This document shows, piece by piece, positions 1 to 8,208 of a DNA stretch of 64,000 nt (the stretch's first letter is position 1; each line of letters begins with the position of its first letter). Origin of the DNA: JAPPOI01 sp028818055 (GTDB taxonomy: Bacteria > Pseudomonadota > Alphaproteobacteria > Rhodobacterales > Rhodobacteraceae); NCBI GenBank assembly GCA_965267405.1, contig OZ253954.1, positions 2,542,001 to 2,606,000 of the forward strand, given 5' to 3'. The notes under the pieces are model-generated. The model was not told the DNA's origin, ran no database searches, and worked only from the letters and a program-made list of their open reading frames with translations. The translations under genes were made by a program, and so were the position numbers.

Positions 1-230
1 GCAAAGCTTTTGACGCCTCGGGTACATCGATCAAAAGCGACGCAATCGGCAAGCGCATGATCTGGGACATGGCTTCAAAAGGAAACGGCAAGTATTCCGG
101 CGGCAAGATCTGGGCGCCAGACCGTGACAAGGTCTACAAATCCAAAATGAAGTTGGAAGGATCGACGCTTAGCGTATCCGGTTGCGTCGCCGTTATCTGC
201 CGCAGCCAATCCTGGACGCGCGTTAAGTAG
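1..230 (+). CDS. DUF2147 family protein, C-terminal part (5' end outside window)
   Basis: Frame 3 is open from the window edge to the TAG at 228-230, so only about 75 C-terminal residues are present. The visible part has the DUF2147 pattern: a Gly-rich 'NGKYSGGKIW' strand, then 'DRDKVYKSKM', and an ending close to 'SQSWTRVK'. DUF2147 proteins are usually small, exported beta-sheet proteins of unknown function, and they occur beside his genes in Rhodobacterales. The gene converges on the next gene and their stop codons overlap by 8 bases. Family call fairly sure; function unknown. Confidence 0.7.
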   Translation, partial: KAFDASGTSIKSDAIGKRMIWDMASKGNGKYSGGKIWAPDRDKVYKSKMKLEGSTLSVSGCVAVICRSQSWTRVK

Positions 231-564
231 CGTCCTGCGCCGCGCGCGCGACATCAAATGCCGCGCGCCCGAGCGGATCTTTTTCCGGATCGGGCGCCGC
301 ATTTTCACTCAAAAGAAATGTTCTGAACATGCCAGCCGCGATGCGTTCAGCAGCGTCGGGAGCTGTTTCTTCAGTGAAGCCGATCTTTTGTAGCTCCTGA
401 ACCAAATCAGAAAAGCTTCCATCTTTTGTCAAATGCGCGACGCCAAGCTGTGCGACGCTGTCGATCTCGACCCCTTCCGGCATCTCGACAGTCTTATCCG
501 GTTCATCTGCTTTTGCGGCGCTTGGACGGCCAAAGACACTTTTTAAAGAAGACCAGATCGGCAT
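223..564 (-). CDS. Conserved hypothetical protein downstream of hisH
   Basis: A 113-residue soluble, acidic protein with no family I recognise. The ATG at 564 lies two bases after the hisH stop, which suggests translational coupling and co-transcription with hisB-hisH. A GTG five codons upstream (579) is an alternative start inside hisH. The N-terminus is basic and hydrophobic ('MPIWSSLKSVFG'). The rest looks helical, and a 'DGSFSDLVQELQKIGFTEE' stretch could be a small helical domain. No signal peptide or membrane segment is evident. Its 3' end overlaps the convergent DUF2147 gene. Confidence 0.6.
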   Translation of the reverse strand: MPIWSSLKSVFGRPSAAKADEPDKTVEMPEGVEIDSVAQLGVAHLTKDGSFSDLVQELQKIGFTEETAPDAAERIAAGMFRTFLLSENAAPDPEKDPLGRAAFDVARAAQDAT

Positions 565-566
565 TG

Positions 567-1205
567 TTAAGGATTCCACGTCAGCCAGTTTGAGATCAGG
601 CGCAACCCGGCGGATTGGCTTTTCTCGGGATGGAATTGTGTGCCGACCATCGTGTCTCGGCCAACGATGGCTGTGACTGGCCCACCGTAGTCACAATGCG
701 CGATCAGCTGGTTCTGATCAGCCATCTTCATCTGATAAGAGTGGACGAAATAGGCGTGGTCGCCGGTGTTGATGCCGTCAAGCACCGGGTGGGGTGCATC
801 TATGACCAGATCATTCCATCCCATGTGGGGCACCTTCATTGCCGGATCTGAAGGTGTGATCTCAACCACCTCGCCGTCGATCCAGCCCAGCCCTGGGACC
901 GTTTCGTATTCATGGCCAGCCTTGGCCATAAGCTGCATACCGACACAGATCCCCAAGAAGGGTCGTCCCTTCTGCTCAATGGCCTCGACCATGGCTTCAT
1001 AAAGCCCGGCCTGTGATTTTAGTTCTCCCATGCAGGCGGGAAACGCACCATCGCCGGGCAGAACAATTCTGTCGGCGCGCGCGACGTCTTCAGCGCGACC
1101 CGATACCAATATTTCACCGGCATTAGCCTCAACGGCCATCCGTTGAAAGGCTTTCTCGGCAGAATGAAGATTGCCGGCGGCATAGTCGATCAGAACGGTG
1201 AGCAT
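567..1205 (-). CDS. hisH: Imidazole glycerol phosphate synthase, glutamine amidotransferase subunit HisH
   Basis: HisH hydrolyses glutamine and passes ammonia to HisF for imidazole ring closure in histidine synthesis. The 212-residue product has the class I amidotransferase fold: nucleophile Cys in 'GICVGMQ' and the His-Glu pair in 'FHPEKS'. The start at 1205 ('MLTVLIDYAAGN') fits the family N-terminus; a longer frame to 1265 would overlap hisB. It lies 28 bases after hisB in the same direction. hisF and hisA would be expected beyond the left edge but are not visible. Confidence 0.96.
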   Translation of the reverse strand: MLTVLIDYAAGNLHSAEKAFQRMAVEANAGEILVSGRAEDVARADRIVLPGDGAFPACMGELKSQAGLYEAMVEAIEQKGRPFLGICVGMQLMAKAGHEYETVPGLGWIDGEVVEITPSDPAMKVPHMGWNDLVIDAPHPVLDGINTGDHAYFVHSYQMKMADQNQLIAHCDYGGPVTAIVGRDTMVGTQFHPEKSQSAGLRLISNWLTWNP

Positions 1206-1233
1206 TCCGTGTGCCTTCGAACGTGAACGGGCG

Positions 1234-1821
1234 TTAGAGTGCGCCTTTGGTCGACGGAATCGCATCCGCCTTGCGCGGGTCGGTTTCTACAGCTTCACGC
1301 AACGCGCGCGCAACCGACTTGAAGGCCGCTTCCGCGATGTGGTGACTGTTCAATCCGTGCAGGGCATCGACGTGCAGTGTGATGCCGCCATGCGTCGAAA
1401 ACGCTTGGAAGAATTCACGAACCAGCTCGGTATCGAAGGAACCGATTTTGGGTGTCGGCAACTCCACGTTCCATACCAGAAATGGCCGCCCCGACAGGTC
1501 GAGAGCAGAACGCACAAGTGCATCATCCATCGGAAGCAAGCATGCGCCGTAACGGCGAATACCTTTCTTGTCACCCAAAGCGGCACTCAGGGCTTGGCCT
1601 AGCGCGATTCCAGTGTCTTCGACGGTGTGGTGATCATCGATGTGCAGGTCACCGCTTGCGCGTATGGTCATATCGATCAAGGAATGCCGGGCCAGTTGGT
1701 CCAACATGTGATCGAAGAATCCGACGCCGGTTTCGTTGTCATAGACTCCGGTTCCATCAAGATTGATCTCGACAGAAATATCGGTCTCAGCTGTTTTTCG
1801 CGCGATGTTTGCCGTGCGCAT
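1234..1821 (-). CDS. hisB: Imidazoleglycerol-phosphate dehydratase HisB
   Basis: A manganese-dependent dehydratase that converts imidazole glycerol phosphate to imidazole acetol phosphate in histidine synthesis. The 195-residue product has both metal-binding His motifs, 'HHTVEDTGI' and 'HHIAEAAFK', and the 'GVGFFDHML' motif. It is the single-domain form, without the histidinol phosphatase domain of enterics. The start at 1821 has a good AAGGAG ribosome site; the upstream in-frame extension is not needed. First gene of the visible his unit. Confidence 0.97.
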   Translation of the reverse strand: MRTANIARKTAETDISVEINLDGTGVYDNETGVGFFDHMLDQLARHSLIDMTIRASGDLHIDDHHTVEDTGIALGQALSAALGDKKGIRRYGACLLPMDDALVRSALDLSGRPFLVWNVELPTPKIGSFDTELVREFFQAFSTHGGITLHVDALHGLNSHHIAEAAFKSVARALREAVETDPRKADAIPSTKGAL

Positions 1822-2054
1822 TGGGCTGCTCCTTATGCTCAACCGCGCTTATAGGCCTGTCGATGGATGCCCGAAAGTCCTGAAATCTGCGTCATTACAG
1901 GGTGTTGTGTGGTTGCACGCACTCTGCACAATCGTATGGGCGTATGTGCACGTGGGCTTCCGATTGTGGCATGTGGGGCAGGCAGGCTGATGGCCAGGGC
2001 GCATCCCTCGCGTCCTGGCGCGTCGCGCGTTAGTAAAGGTGTGTAAGGAACGTT

Positions 2055-2747
2055 ATGGGCGAAGCAAAAATACTTGTGGTCGATGATGACCCGCAAATTC
2101 GGGACGTACTCAGTGTCACGCTGGATCGGGCGGGATTTGAAGCGGTCACCGCACGCGATGGACGTGAGGGGCTTGAGAAGGCCCAAACGGTTCGACCAGA
2201 TCTTGCCGTGTTGGATATCGGATTGCCGGAAATGGATGGCTTGGCACTTTGCCGTGCGATACGTGCGGACAGCGACCTTCCGATCCTGTTTCTGACCGCT
2301 AAAGACGACGAGGTAGACCGCATTCTGGGCCTTGAAATGGGCGGCGACGACTACGTCACCAAACCGTTCAGTCCGCGCGAGCTTGTGGCACGGGTTCGCG
2401 CGATTTTGAAACGCACATCCGGCACTGCCACTGCTGGAAAAGTATTGCGCCGAGGGCGGTTATCGGTTGAAGCTGATGCACACGATGTACGCGTGGACGG
2501 GGTGCCCGTATCGCTGACATCGACCGAAATTTCGATCTTATCAAAACTTATGGCACGACCAACGCAAGTGTTCAGTCGACCTGCGCTTGTTGACGCGATC
2601 TGGGGCCCAGGAATGATTGTCAGCGACCGGACCCTTGATAGTCACTTGCGCAATCTCCGCGCCAAACTCTCAGAAGTCGAATTGGACGACGCGATTGAAA
2701 CGCTGCACGGCGTTGGGCTGCGTATGGGACCATGCGGCGGGCAGTAG
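2055..2747 (+). CDS. OmpR-family response regulator (CreB-like)
   Basis: A 230-residue two-component regulator. The N-terminal receiver domain has the acidic pair in 'VVDDD', phospho-acceptor Asp54 ('AVLDIGLP'), a Thr switch residue in 'LFLTAKD' and Lys in 'VTKPFSP'. The C-terminal winged helix (about 130-228) is of OmpR/PhoB type ('LTSTEISIL', 'DRTLDSHLRNLRAKL'). An AAGGAA ribosome site precedes the ATG. The stop overlaps the following kinase start by 16 bases, so the two are co-expressed and almost certainly cognate. Similarity to CreB is inferred from the partner; the signal and targets are unknown. Confidence 0.9.
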   Translation: MGEAKILVVDDDPQIRDVLSVTLDRAGFEAVTARDGREGLEKAQTVRPDLAVLDIGLPEMDGLALCRAIRADSDLPILFLTAKDDEVDRILGLEMGGDDYVTKPFSPRELVARVRAILKRTSGTATAGKVLRRGRLSVEADAHDVRVDGVPVSLTSTEISILSKLMARPTQVFSRPALVDAIWGPGMIVSDRTLDSHLRNLRAKLSEVELDDAIETLHGVGLRMGPCGGQ

Positions 2748-3691
2748 ACAACAAATGGCGTCCACCGCTGGCGTTGGTCTTGGGCGGGTCGCTTTTGGCT
2801 GTATTGATCTTGCCCGTTTTAGGGCTTTTCGTCGTCGATGCCTTGGACACGATCATGGAGCGGTCGAGTGCCGTTTTTCTGGTTGTTTTAGGAGCCGTGT
2901 CGGCAACCATTGTCCTTGGGTGGCTTCTTTGGCGCTTGATCCTCGGGCCCGTCAGAGCGCTGGCGCGCCGGGCCGAGACTATTCGTGGGGGCCACGAACC
3001 TGAGAAAATGAAGCGCTACGGCACGCCCGAGATCGGCGATTTGGCCGAGACCGTTCTTGGGATGGCCGATGTCTTGCGAACTCGTGAGCTGCAGGTGCGC
3101 AGCTACACCGACCACGTCACACATGAACTGAAAACACCGCTAACAGCCATTCGTGGCGCGGCCGAACTCCTTGGCTCGGACGAGGGTTTGTCAGACAGCA
3201 ACCAGAAACTCATCAGAACAATTCAGGATGCCGAAGTTCGGGCAGAACGCTTGTTGGCTGCTGCGCGCGACATTGCGTCGGCACGTAGCCCCGATCATCA
3301 CGGCTCCTCAACGCTTGGACAACTGGATGGGAAACTTTCTATGTCCAATGTTGAGGTTTCAGGCAAAGACATCGCGTTGCCATTGACGGATGACGGGCTC
3401 TTGCTAGTGCTGACCCATCTCATCGAAAACGCGAAAGCTGCAGGTGCCTCAAACATTCGAATTGCAGCACATCGAACGGATCAAGGTGCCGAGCTTTCAA
3501 TTCAAGACGACGGTCCAGGCATTTCCGCAGGTAATAAAGATCGAATTTTCGAGCCGTTCTTCACGACCAAGCGCGATACTGGCGGAACGGGTATGGGACT
3601 GGCTATCGTCCATACGATGCTTTTGGCCCACGGCGCGAGCATCGAGCTTGAACCCTCGGAAGAGGGTGCATCATTTAGAATTCGTTTCTAA
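2732..3691 (+). CDS. Sensor histidine kinase, CreC-like, short form
   Basis: A 319-residue membrane kinase partnered with the upstream regulator. Two membrane helices (about 12-35 and 47-68) are separated by only about ten residues, then a HAMP-like linker. The phospho-acceptor is His131 in 'THELKTPLTAIRGAAELL', which resembles CreC. N, G1 and G2 boxes of the ATPase domain follow ('LIENAKAAG', 'DDGPGI', 'GGTGMGLAIV'). With almost no periplasmic loop it cannot carry the usual CreC external sensor, so it may sense within the membrane or through another protein. A bidirectional terminator follows. Confidence 0.88.
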   Translation: MRRAVDNKWRPPLALVLGGSLLAVLILPVLGLFVVDALDTIMERSSAVFLVVLGAVSATIVLGWLLWRLILGPVRALARRAETIRGGHEPEKMKRYGTPEIGDLAETVLGMADVLRTRELQVRSYTDHVTHELKTPLTAIRGAAELLGSDEGLSDSNQKLIRTIQDAEVRAERLLAAARDIASARSPDHHGSSTLGQLDGKLSMSNVEVSGKDIALPLTDDGLLLVLTHLIENAKAAGASNIRIAAHRTDQGAELSIQDDGPGISAGNKDRIFEPFFTTKRDTGGTGMGLAIVHTMLLAHGASIELEPSEEGASFRIRF

Positions 3692-3727
3692 ACAAAAACG
3701 GGCACCCAAACTGGATGCCCGTTTGTT
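3691..3727. terminator. Bidirectional terminator between the histidine kinase and katG
   Basis: Inverted repeat with 7-base arms at 3698-3704 and 3716-3722 (ACGGGCA / TGCCCGT), extended outward by A-rich and T-rich flanks. It starts at the kinase stop and lies 16 bases from the convergent katG stop, so it can end transcription from both sides. Confidence 0.75.
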
Positions 3728-3742
3728 GATTTATCTACCAGT

Positions 3743-5917
3743 TCAGGCGACGTCGAAACGATCAAGGTCCATGACCTTGGACCAAGCTGCTGCGAAGTCG
3801 GCCACAAACTTTTCGCCGGCATCGTCTGACGCGTAAACCTCGGCCAGAGCGCGCAACTGCGAATGCGAACCAAACAGAAGGTCGACTTTCGTCGCCGTCC
3901 ACTTGTCGCTACCGCTTGTGCGATCGGTGCCTTTGTAGGTGCCATCGCCTGCAGGCGCCCATGTGGTCGCCATGTCCAACAGATTTACGAAGAAGTCTGT
4001 AGTTAGTGCACCGACGCGATCGGTGAGAACACCGTGGGTCGAACCACCGGCATTGGCGCCCAGTACGCGAAGACCGCCCAGCAAGACCGTCATTTCTGGC
4101 GCTGTCAGCGTCATCAGGCAGGCCTTGTCCACCAGAAGCTCTGCGTCGCTGCGCACTTGACCATCCGCGATATAGTTGCGGAAACCGTCAGCTTTCGGCT
4201 CAAGCGGCTCGAAGCTGTCAGCGTCGGTCATTTCGTCTGTGGCATCGCCGCGGCCTGGCGTGAACGGTACGTCCACCGAATGGCCTGCAGCTTCGGCGGC
4301 CATTTCCACACCTACGTTACCTGCCAGAACGATGATGTCGGCAAGGCTGGCGCCAGTTCCGGAAGACGATTGGATCCCTTCCAGAACGCCGATGACACGC
4401 GCCAATTCGGCAGGATCGTTTGCAGTCCAATCCTTTTGAGGCGCCAGACGAACGCGCGCGCCATTGGCGCCACCACGCATATCCGAACCGCGATAGGTCG
4501 ATGCTGACGCCCACGCGGTCTTCACCATGTCGGAAACCGACAGCCCTGATGCACGAATGGCTGATTTCAACTCAGCGATATCCACGCCAGACAGATCTTT
4601 CCCAGCTGGGACAGGGTCTTGCCAAATCAACTCTTCCGACGGGACGAGTTTGCCAAGGCCACGAACTTTTGGGCCCATGTCGCGATGGGTCAGCTTGTAC
4701 CAAGCCCGTGCGAAGGCATCTGCGAATTCTTCCGGATTTTCATGGAAACGACGCGAGATCTTTTCGTAGTCGGGGTCCATGCGCATTGCCATATCGGCGG
4801 TGGTCATCATCAATGTCACGGTTTCACCCGATCCATCGACTTCCGGTGCATGGTCTTCCGGCTTCAGATCTTTGGCTGCCCAGATATGCGCCCCAGCAGG
4901 AGACTTGGTCAGTTCCCAATCATATCCGAACAGGACATCGAAATATCCGTTGTCCCACTGCGTCGGATGTGCGGTCCACGGGCCTTCGATGCCCGAAGTG
5001 ATCGTGTCTTTGCCTTTGCCGCTTGCGTGGGTGCTGATCCAGCCCAAGCCCATTTGCTCAAGCGGTGCACCTTCTGGCTCGGCACCAACATGGGCTGCGT
5101 CACCAGCACCGTGTGCTTTGCCGAACGTGTGTCCGCCTGCGACAAGCGCGACGGTTTCCTCGTCGTTCATCGCCATGCGACCAAATGTTTCACGAATGTC
5201 GTGAGCCGATGCGCGTGGATCAGGAGTTCCATCTGGGCCTTCAGGGTTCACATAGATCAAGCCCATCTGAACCGCACCAAGTGGGTTTGCTAGTTCGCGA
5301 TCGCCAGAATAGCGGCTGTTTTCCTGATCAGATGTTGCAAGCCATTCGCTTTCTGGCCCCCAATACACGTCTTCTTCTGGCTCCCAAACGTCAGCGCGAC
5401 CGCCCATGAAACCAAAAGTTTTGCCGCCCATCGACTCGATGGCGACATTGCCAGCAAGGATTAGCAGGTCAGCCCAAGACAGTTTCTTGCCGTACTTCTG
5501 CTTGATCGGCCAAAGCAAACGACGTGCTTTGTCGAGGTTGCCGTTATCCGGCCACGAGTTAAGAGGTGCAAAACGCTGCTGGCCCGATCCACCGCCGCCA
5601 CGGCCATCAAATGTCCGGTACGTACCGGCACTGTGCCAAGCCATGCGGATAAAGAACGGACCGTAGTGTCCGTAGTCGGCAGGCCACCAGTCTTGGCTGT
5701 CTGTCATCAATGCATGAAGATCGGCAACAACAGCGTCCAAATCCAGATTTTTGAACTCTTCTCGATAGTCAAAAGCTTCGCCCATGGGATCCGACAGTGT
5801 CGAATTTTGGTGAAGTGACTTCAGGCTGACCTGATCAGGCCACCAATTCCGATTAGCAGCATGCGCGCCGCCAAAAACTGGGCATTTGCCCTCGCCGCTG
5901 TGAGAGGCTCCGTCCAT
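3743..5917 (-). CDS. katG: Catalase-peroxidase KatG
   Basis: A bifunctional haem catalase-peroxidase that removes hydrogen peroxide. The 724-residue length is normal for the two-domain family. Distal Arg-Trp-His are seen in 'FIRMAWHSAGTYR' and the proximal haem-ligand His in 'VALVAGGHTFGKAHG'. The C-terminal half is the catalytically silent duplicate domain. The start at 5917 has an AAGGAG site; the open frame runs on to 6139 but would overlap oxyR. It is divergent from oxyR, the usual arrangement for peroxide-inducible katG control, so OxyR activation is expected. Confidence 0.97.
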   Translation of the reverse strand: MDGASHSGEGKCPVFGGAHAANRNWWPDQVSLKSLHQNSTLSDPMGEAFDYREEFKNLDLDAVVADLHALMTDSQDWWPADYGHYGPFFIRMAWHSAGTYRTFDGRGGGGSGQQRFAPLNSWPDNGNLDKARRLLWPIKQKYGKKLSWADLLILAGNVAIESMGGKTFGFMGGRADVWEPEEDVYWGPESEWLATSDQENSRYSGDRELANPLGAVQMGLIYVNPEGPDGTPDPRASAHDIRETFGRMAMNDEETVALVAGGHTFGKAHGAGDAAHVGAEPEGAPLEQMGLGWISTHASGKGKDTITSGIEGPWTAHPTQWDNGYFDVLFGYDWELTKSPAGAHIWAAKDLKPEDHAPEVDGSGETVTLMMTTADMAMRMDPDYEKISRRFHENPEEFADAFARAWYKLTHRDMGPKVRGLGKLVPSEELIWQDPVPAGKDLSGVDIAELKSAIRASGLSVSDMVKTAWASASTYRGSDMRGGANGARVRLAPQKDWTANDPAELARVIGVLEGIQSSSGTGASLADIIVLAGNVGVEMAAEAAGHSVDVPFTPGRGDATDEMTDADSFEPLEPKADGFRNYIADGQVRSDAELLVDKACLMTLTAPEMTVLLGGLRVLGANAGGSTHGVLTDRVGALTTDFFVNLLDMATTWAPAGDGTYKGTDRTSGSDKWTATKVDLLFGSHSQLRALAEVYASDDAGEKFVADFAAAWSKVMDLDRFDVA

Positions 5918-5996
5918 AACAAACTCCTTGGGTCTTCCGCTGTTGGGGTAGGCACCTTGGTGCGATGTCCAAACCGTACCAAACCTCGGTGATATA

Positions 5997-6038
5997 GATA
6001 AGTTGCTTTTTCTGATAACTACGATAAGTTTTTCTGAT
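5997..6038 (+). promoter_or_regulatory. Direct repeat in the katG-oxyR control region
   Basis: The octamer GATAAGTT occurs at 5997-6004 and 6023-6030, each followed by TCTGAT (6011-6016 and 6033-6038). Spacing between copies is 26 bases. The second copy runs into the oxyR ATG at 6037. This AT-rich cluster lies between the divergent katG and oxyR genes, where an OxyR site is expected, but it does not clearly match the enterobacterial OxyR consensus. Its role as an operator is inference. Confidence 0.4.
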
Positions 6039-6948
6039 GAAAAATGTAACCCTGAAACAGATGCGTTATTTCGAAGCACTTGTCGCCCAAAGGCATTTTG
6101 GGCGTGCTGCGGACGTCTGTGCTGTATCCCAGCCAGCATTGTCCATGCAGATCAGGGATTTAGAAGAGGCGATGGGGATGCCTCTTTTCGAGCGACGTGC
6201 GCGAGAGGTCACGTTGACTGCATTTGGCGAAACCGTCGCGCCCAGAATCCGCGCGATCGTCCAATCAGTCGACGAGTTGGGTGAACTGGTTCGTGCGGCC
6301 GGAGATAATCTTGCAGGCCGTTTGAGGCTTGGGGTGATTCCCACGATCGCGCCGTATCTGTTGCCGTCGTTGCTTGGGCGTTTGTCCAAGGCATTCACTG
6401 GTCTCGAAACGCACATTCGGGAAACGCTGACGCCGCGCTTGGTGGACGAGTTAGCCGTCGGGCAGCTTGATGCTGCCATCCTCGCTTTGCCGGTCTCCGA
6501 ACCATCGTTCGTTGAAGTGCCATTGTTCGACGAAGACTTCGTTTTGATCACTTCAATGACCGAGACGCCAAAAACCAGACGCGCCGAAGACTTGGACCAC
6601 CAACGACTGTTGCTTCTGGAAGAAGGTCACTGCTTTCGCGATCAGGCGTTGAGCCTGTGCAATATTGCGCCTGGACGGCCACGGGACGGTCTGGATGGAA
6701 GCTCACTGTCCACACTTGTTCAGATGGCCGGGGCAGGGCTTGGCGTGACGCTTCTACCGGAAATGGCCGTCCGTGTTGAAACACGCTCGGCACCAGTCCG
6801 CGTATCGCGTTTTTCGTCTCCGACGCCTCGAAGATCCGTTGGAATGATCTGGCGGAAGACGAATCCACTAACAGAGCAGTTGACGCAAGTTGCTGATATT
6901 GTTCGAGAAACAGCGCTGGAATTGCGGAAAGAAAAGTCGCGTCCGTAA
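6037..6948 (+). CDS. oxyR: Hydrogen peroxide sensor, LysR-family regulator OxyR
   Basis: A 303-residue LysR regulator. The N-terminal winged helix ('GRAADVCAVSQPALSMQI') is followed by an effector domain with Cys199 and Cys208 in 'LLLLEEGHCFRDQALSLC'. These are the same positions as the redox disulphide cysteines of E. coli OxyR, so peroxide sensing is well supported. It is divergent from katG, its likely target. No obvious Shine-Dalgarno sequence precedes the ATG; a leaderless or repeat-controlled start is possible. Confidence 0.95.
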   Translation: MKNVTLKQMRYFEALVAQRHFGRAADVCAVSQPALSMQIRDLEEAMGMPLFERRAREVTLTAFGETVAPRIRAIVQSVDELGELVRAAGDNLAGRLRLGVIPTIAPYLLPSLLGRLSKAFTGLETHIRETLTPRLVDELAVGQLDAAILALPVSEPSFVEVPLFDEDFVLITSMTETPKTRRAEDLDHQRLLLLEEGHCFRDQALSLCNIAPGRPRDGLDGSSLSTLVQMAGAGLGVTLLPEMAVRVETRSAPVRVSRFSSPTPRRSVGMIWRKTNPLTEQLTQVADIVRETALELRKEKSRP

Positions 6949-7050
6949 ATTCGACGGCTGTGCCAAAACTTTCAAATCACGCTGAAATGTGAAAAACTCA
7001 ACTTAGCGCGCGGTAAGAAATCTTCCCACACCGGAGAATTTCGCGTTAAA

Positions 7051-7065
7051 ACGTACGCAAGTTTT
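7051..7065 (-). promoter_or_regulatory. Candidate operator of the polyol LacI regulator (own promoter)
   Basis: On the minus strand this reads AAAACTTGCGTACGT. It matches AAAATTTGCGCGCGT at 8117-8131, in front of the transporter operon, in 12 of 15 positions. It lies 12 bases before the regulator start. A motif shared by the two promoters flanking one regulator gene is consistent with autoregulation; not proven. Confidence 0.4.
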
Positions 7066-7076
7066 CGGAGTCGAGC

Positions 7077-8108
7077 ATGGATCAGGCAAAGATCAAAAAT
7101 ATGGAAGAGTTCGCCGCGGTCAGTGGCATTTCGCGACCGACGGTTTCCAAGTATTTCAACGACCCAAATAGCGTGCGGGCTTCAACGCGCGAGCGCATCG
7201 AGGCGGCGCTCGAGAAGTATGATTATCGCCCAAACATCTTCGCGATGAACCAGAACCGGAAGCTGACGAAGAATGTCGGTATCGTGGTTCCCTATCTTGC
7301 TGACCCCTTCTTTGCCGAGATCGTGCGCGTGATCGAACAAGAGTGCATCGCAGCAGGCTTCTCACCGACCGTATTCAGCTCACACGGTCAGCAGGAACAA
7401 GAAAAAAGCATTCTGGATACACTTCGGTCCTTGAAGCCAGCGGGCGTTCTGCTCGCGCCGCTTGGTCGATCGTCCGACAAAAGCGCAATCGAAGACTTCT
7501 GCAAGAACGTACCCACTGTTCTCTTTGACAGTAATCTTGAAGGCATGGGCGAAGCATTTGTCGGCTCTGACAACCACAGCTTTGTTGAACAAACCGTTCA
7601 ATATCTCAGTCGGACGGGTGCGGCGCCCTGTTTCTTCGAAATGCGCAATCCCGCAAACCCGAACGCGAATAAGCGCAGAAATGCATATCTTGAAGTCATG
7701 CAAAGTATTGGCCTCGAACCGAATGTCGTCAGCATCGATGGCGAAGGCTGGGGCTTTGAAGAGATCGGCCGCCAGGGCGGGCTAAAGGTATTGAAAGACG
7801 GTGCGCTTGCGACAAACACAGTGCTTTGCAGTAACGACCGTTTGGCGATCGGCTTCCTTTCTGCCTGCTACGAAATGGGGCTCACAGTTGGCCGACACGA
7901 GAAGTGCGATTTGCGGGTAGCAAGTCACGATGACCATCCGTTTTCGCGATTTACCTGCCCATCACTTACGACTGCTGCTCACGACTATTCGGCCGTCTCG
8001 GATTGCTCGGTTGAGACTCTGTTCCGACTCATCGAGAGCGGAGGGAAACTGGGTGATCGAACCGAGACGCTATTTCCCGCTCGGCTGATCATGCGTGAGT
8101 CCGCTTGA
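7077..8108 (+). CDS. LacI-family transcriptional regulator of the polyol operon
   Basis: A 343-residue regulator. The LacI-type helix-turn-helix is at about 8-30 ('FAAVSGISRPTVSKYFND') with a hinge helix region, followed by a periplasmic-binding-protein-like sugar domain ('VGIVVPYLADPFFAEIV'). It lies 100 bases upstream of, and co-directional with, the polyol transporter operon. A polyol or related sugar is therefore the likely inducer, and repression of smoE the likely role. Both promoters share a candidate operator motif. Confidence 0.88.
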   Translation: MDQAKIKNMEEFAAVSGISRPTVSKYFNDPNSVRASTRERIEAALEKYDYRPNIFAMNQNRKLTKNVGIVVPYLADPFFAEIVRVIEQECIAAGFSPTVFSSHGQQEQEKSILDTLRSLKPAGVLLAPLGRSSDKSAIEDFCKNVPTVLFDSNLEGMGEAFVGSDNHSFVEQTVQYLSRTGAAPCFFEMRNPANPNANKRRNAYLEVMQSIGLEPNVVSIDGEGWGFEEIGRQGGLKVLKDGALATNTVLCSNDRLAIGFLSACYEMGLTVGRHEKCDLRVASHDDHPFSRFTCPSLTTAAHDYSAVSDCSVETLFRLIESGGKLGDRTETLFPARLIMRESA

Positions 8109-8116
8109 TCCCAAGG

Positions 8117-8139
8117 AAAATTTGCGCGCGTAAAATTTT
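8117..8139. promoter_or_regulatory. Candidate operator before smoE (inverted repeat)
   Basis: Arms AAAATTT (8117-8123) and AAATTTT (8133-8139) flank a GC-only alternating core. The left part matches the motif before the LacI-type gene in 12 of 15 positions. It sits directly upstream of the predicted -35 box, a position suited to repression by a LacI-family dimer. Confidence 0.5.
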
Positions 8140-8141
8140 AA

Positions 8142-8171
8142 TTGACACCGCGCATACTTCCTCCCTAACAT
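8142..8171 (+). promoter_or_regulatory. Sigma-70-type promoter of the polyol operon
   Basis: A perfect -35 hexamer TTGACA at 8142-8147 is followed after 18 bases by TAACAT at 8166-8171 as the -10 box. The start codon of smoE is 38 bases further on, preceded by an AGGGAGGA ribosome site. The overlapping palindrome upstream suggests regulation. Confidence 0.6.
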
Positions 8172-8208
8172 CGGTCCATCCATAGCATCCACATCAGGGA
8201 GGAATCGG

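Noticed and set aside
4420..5293. Long plus-strand frames inside katG
   Set aside because: They overlap the well-supported katG in other frames and show no protein family features.
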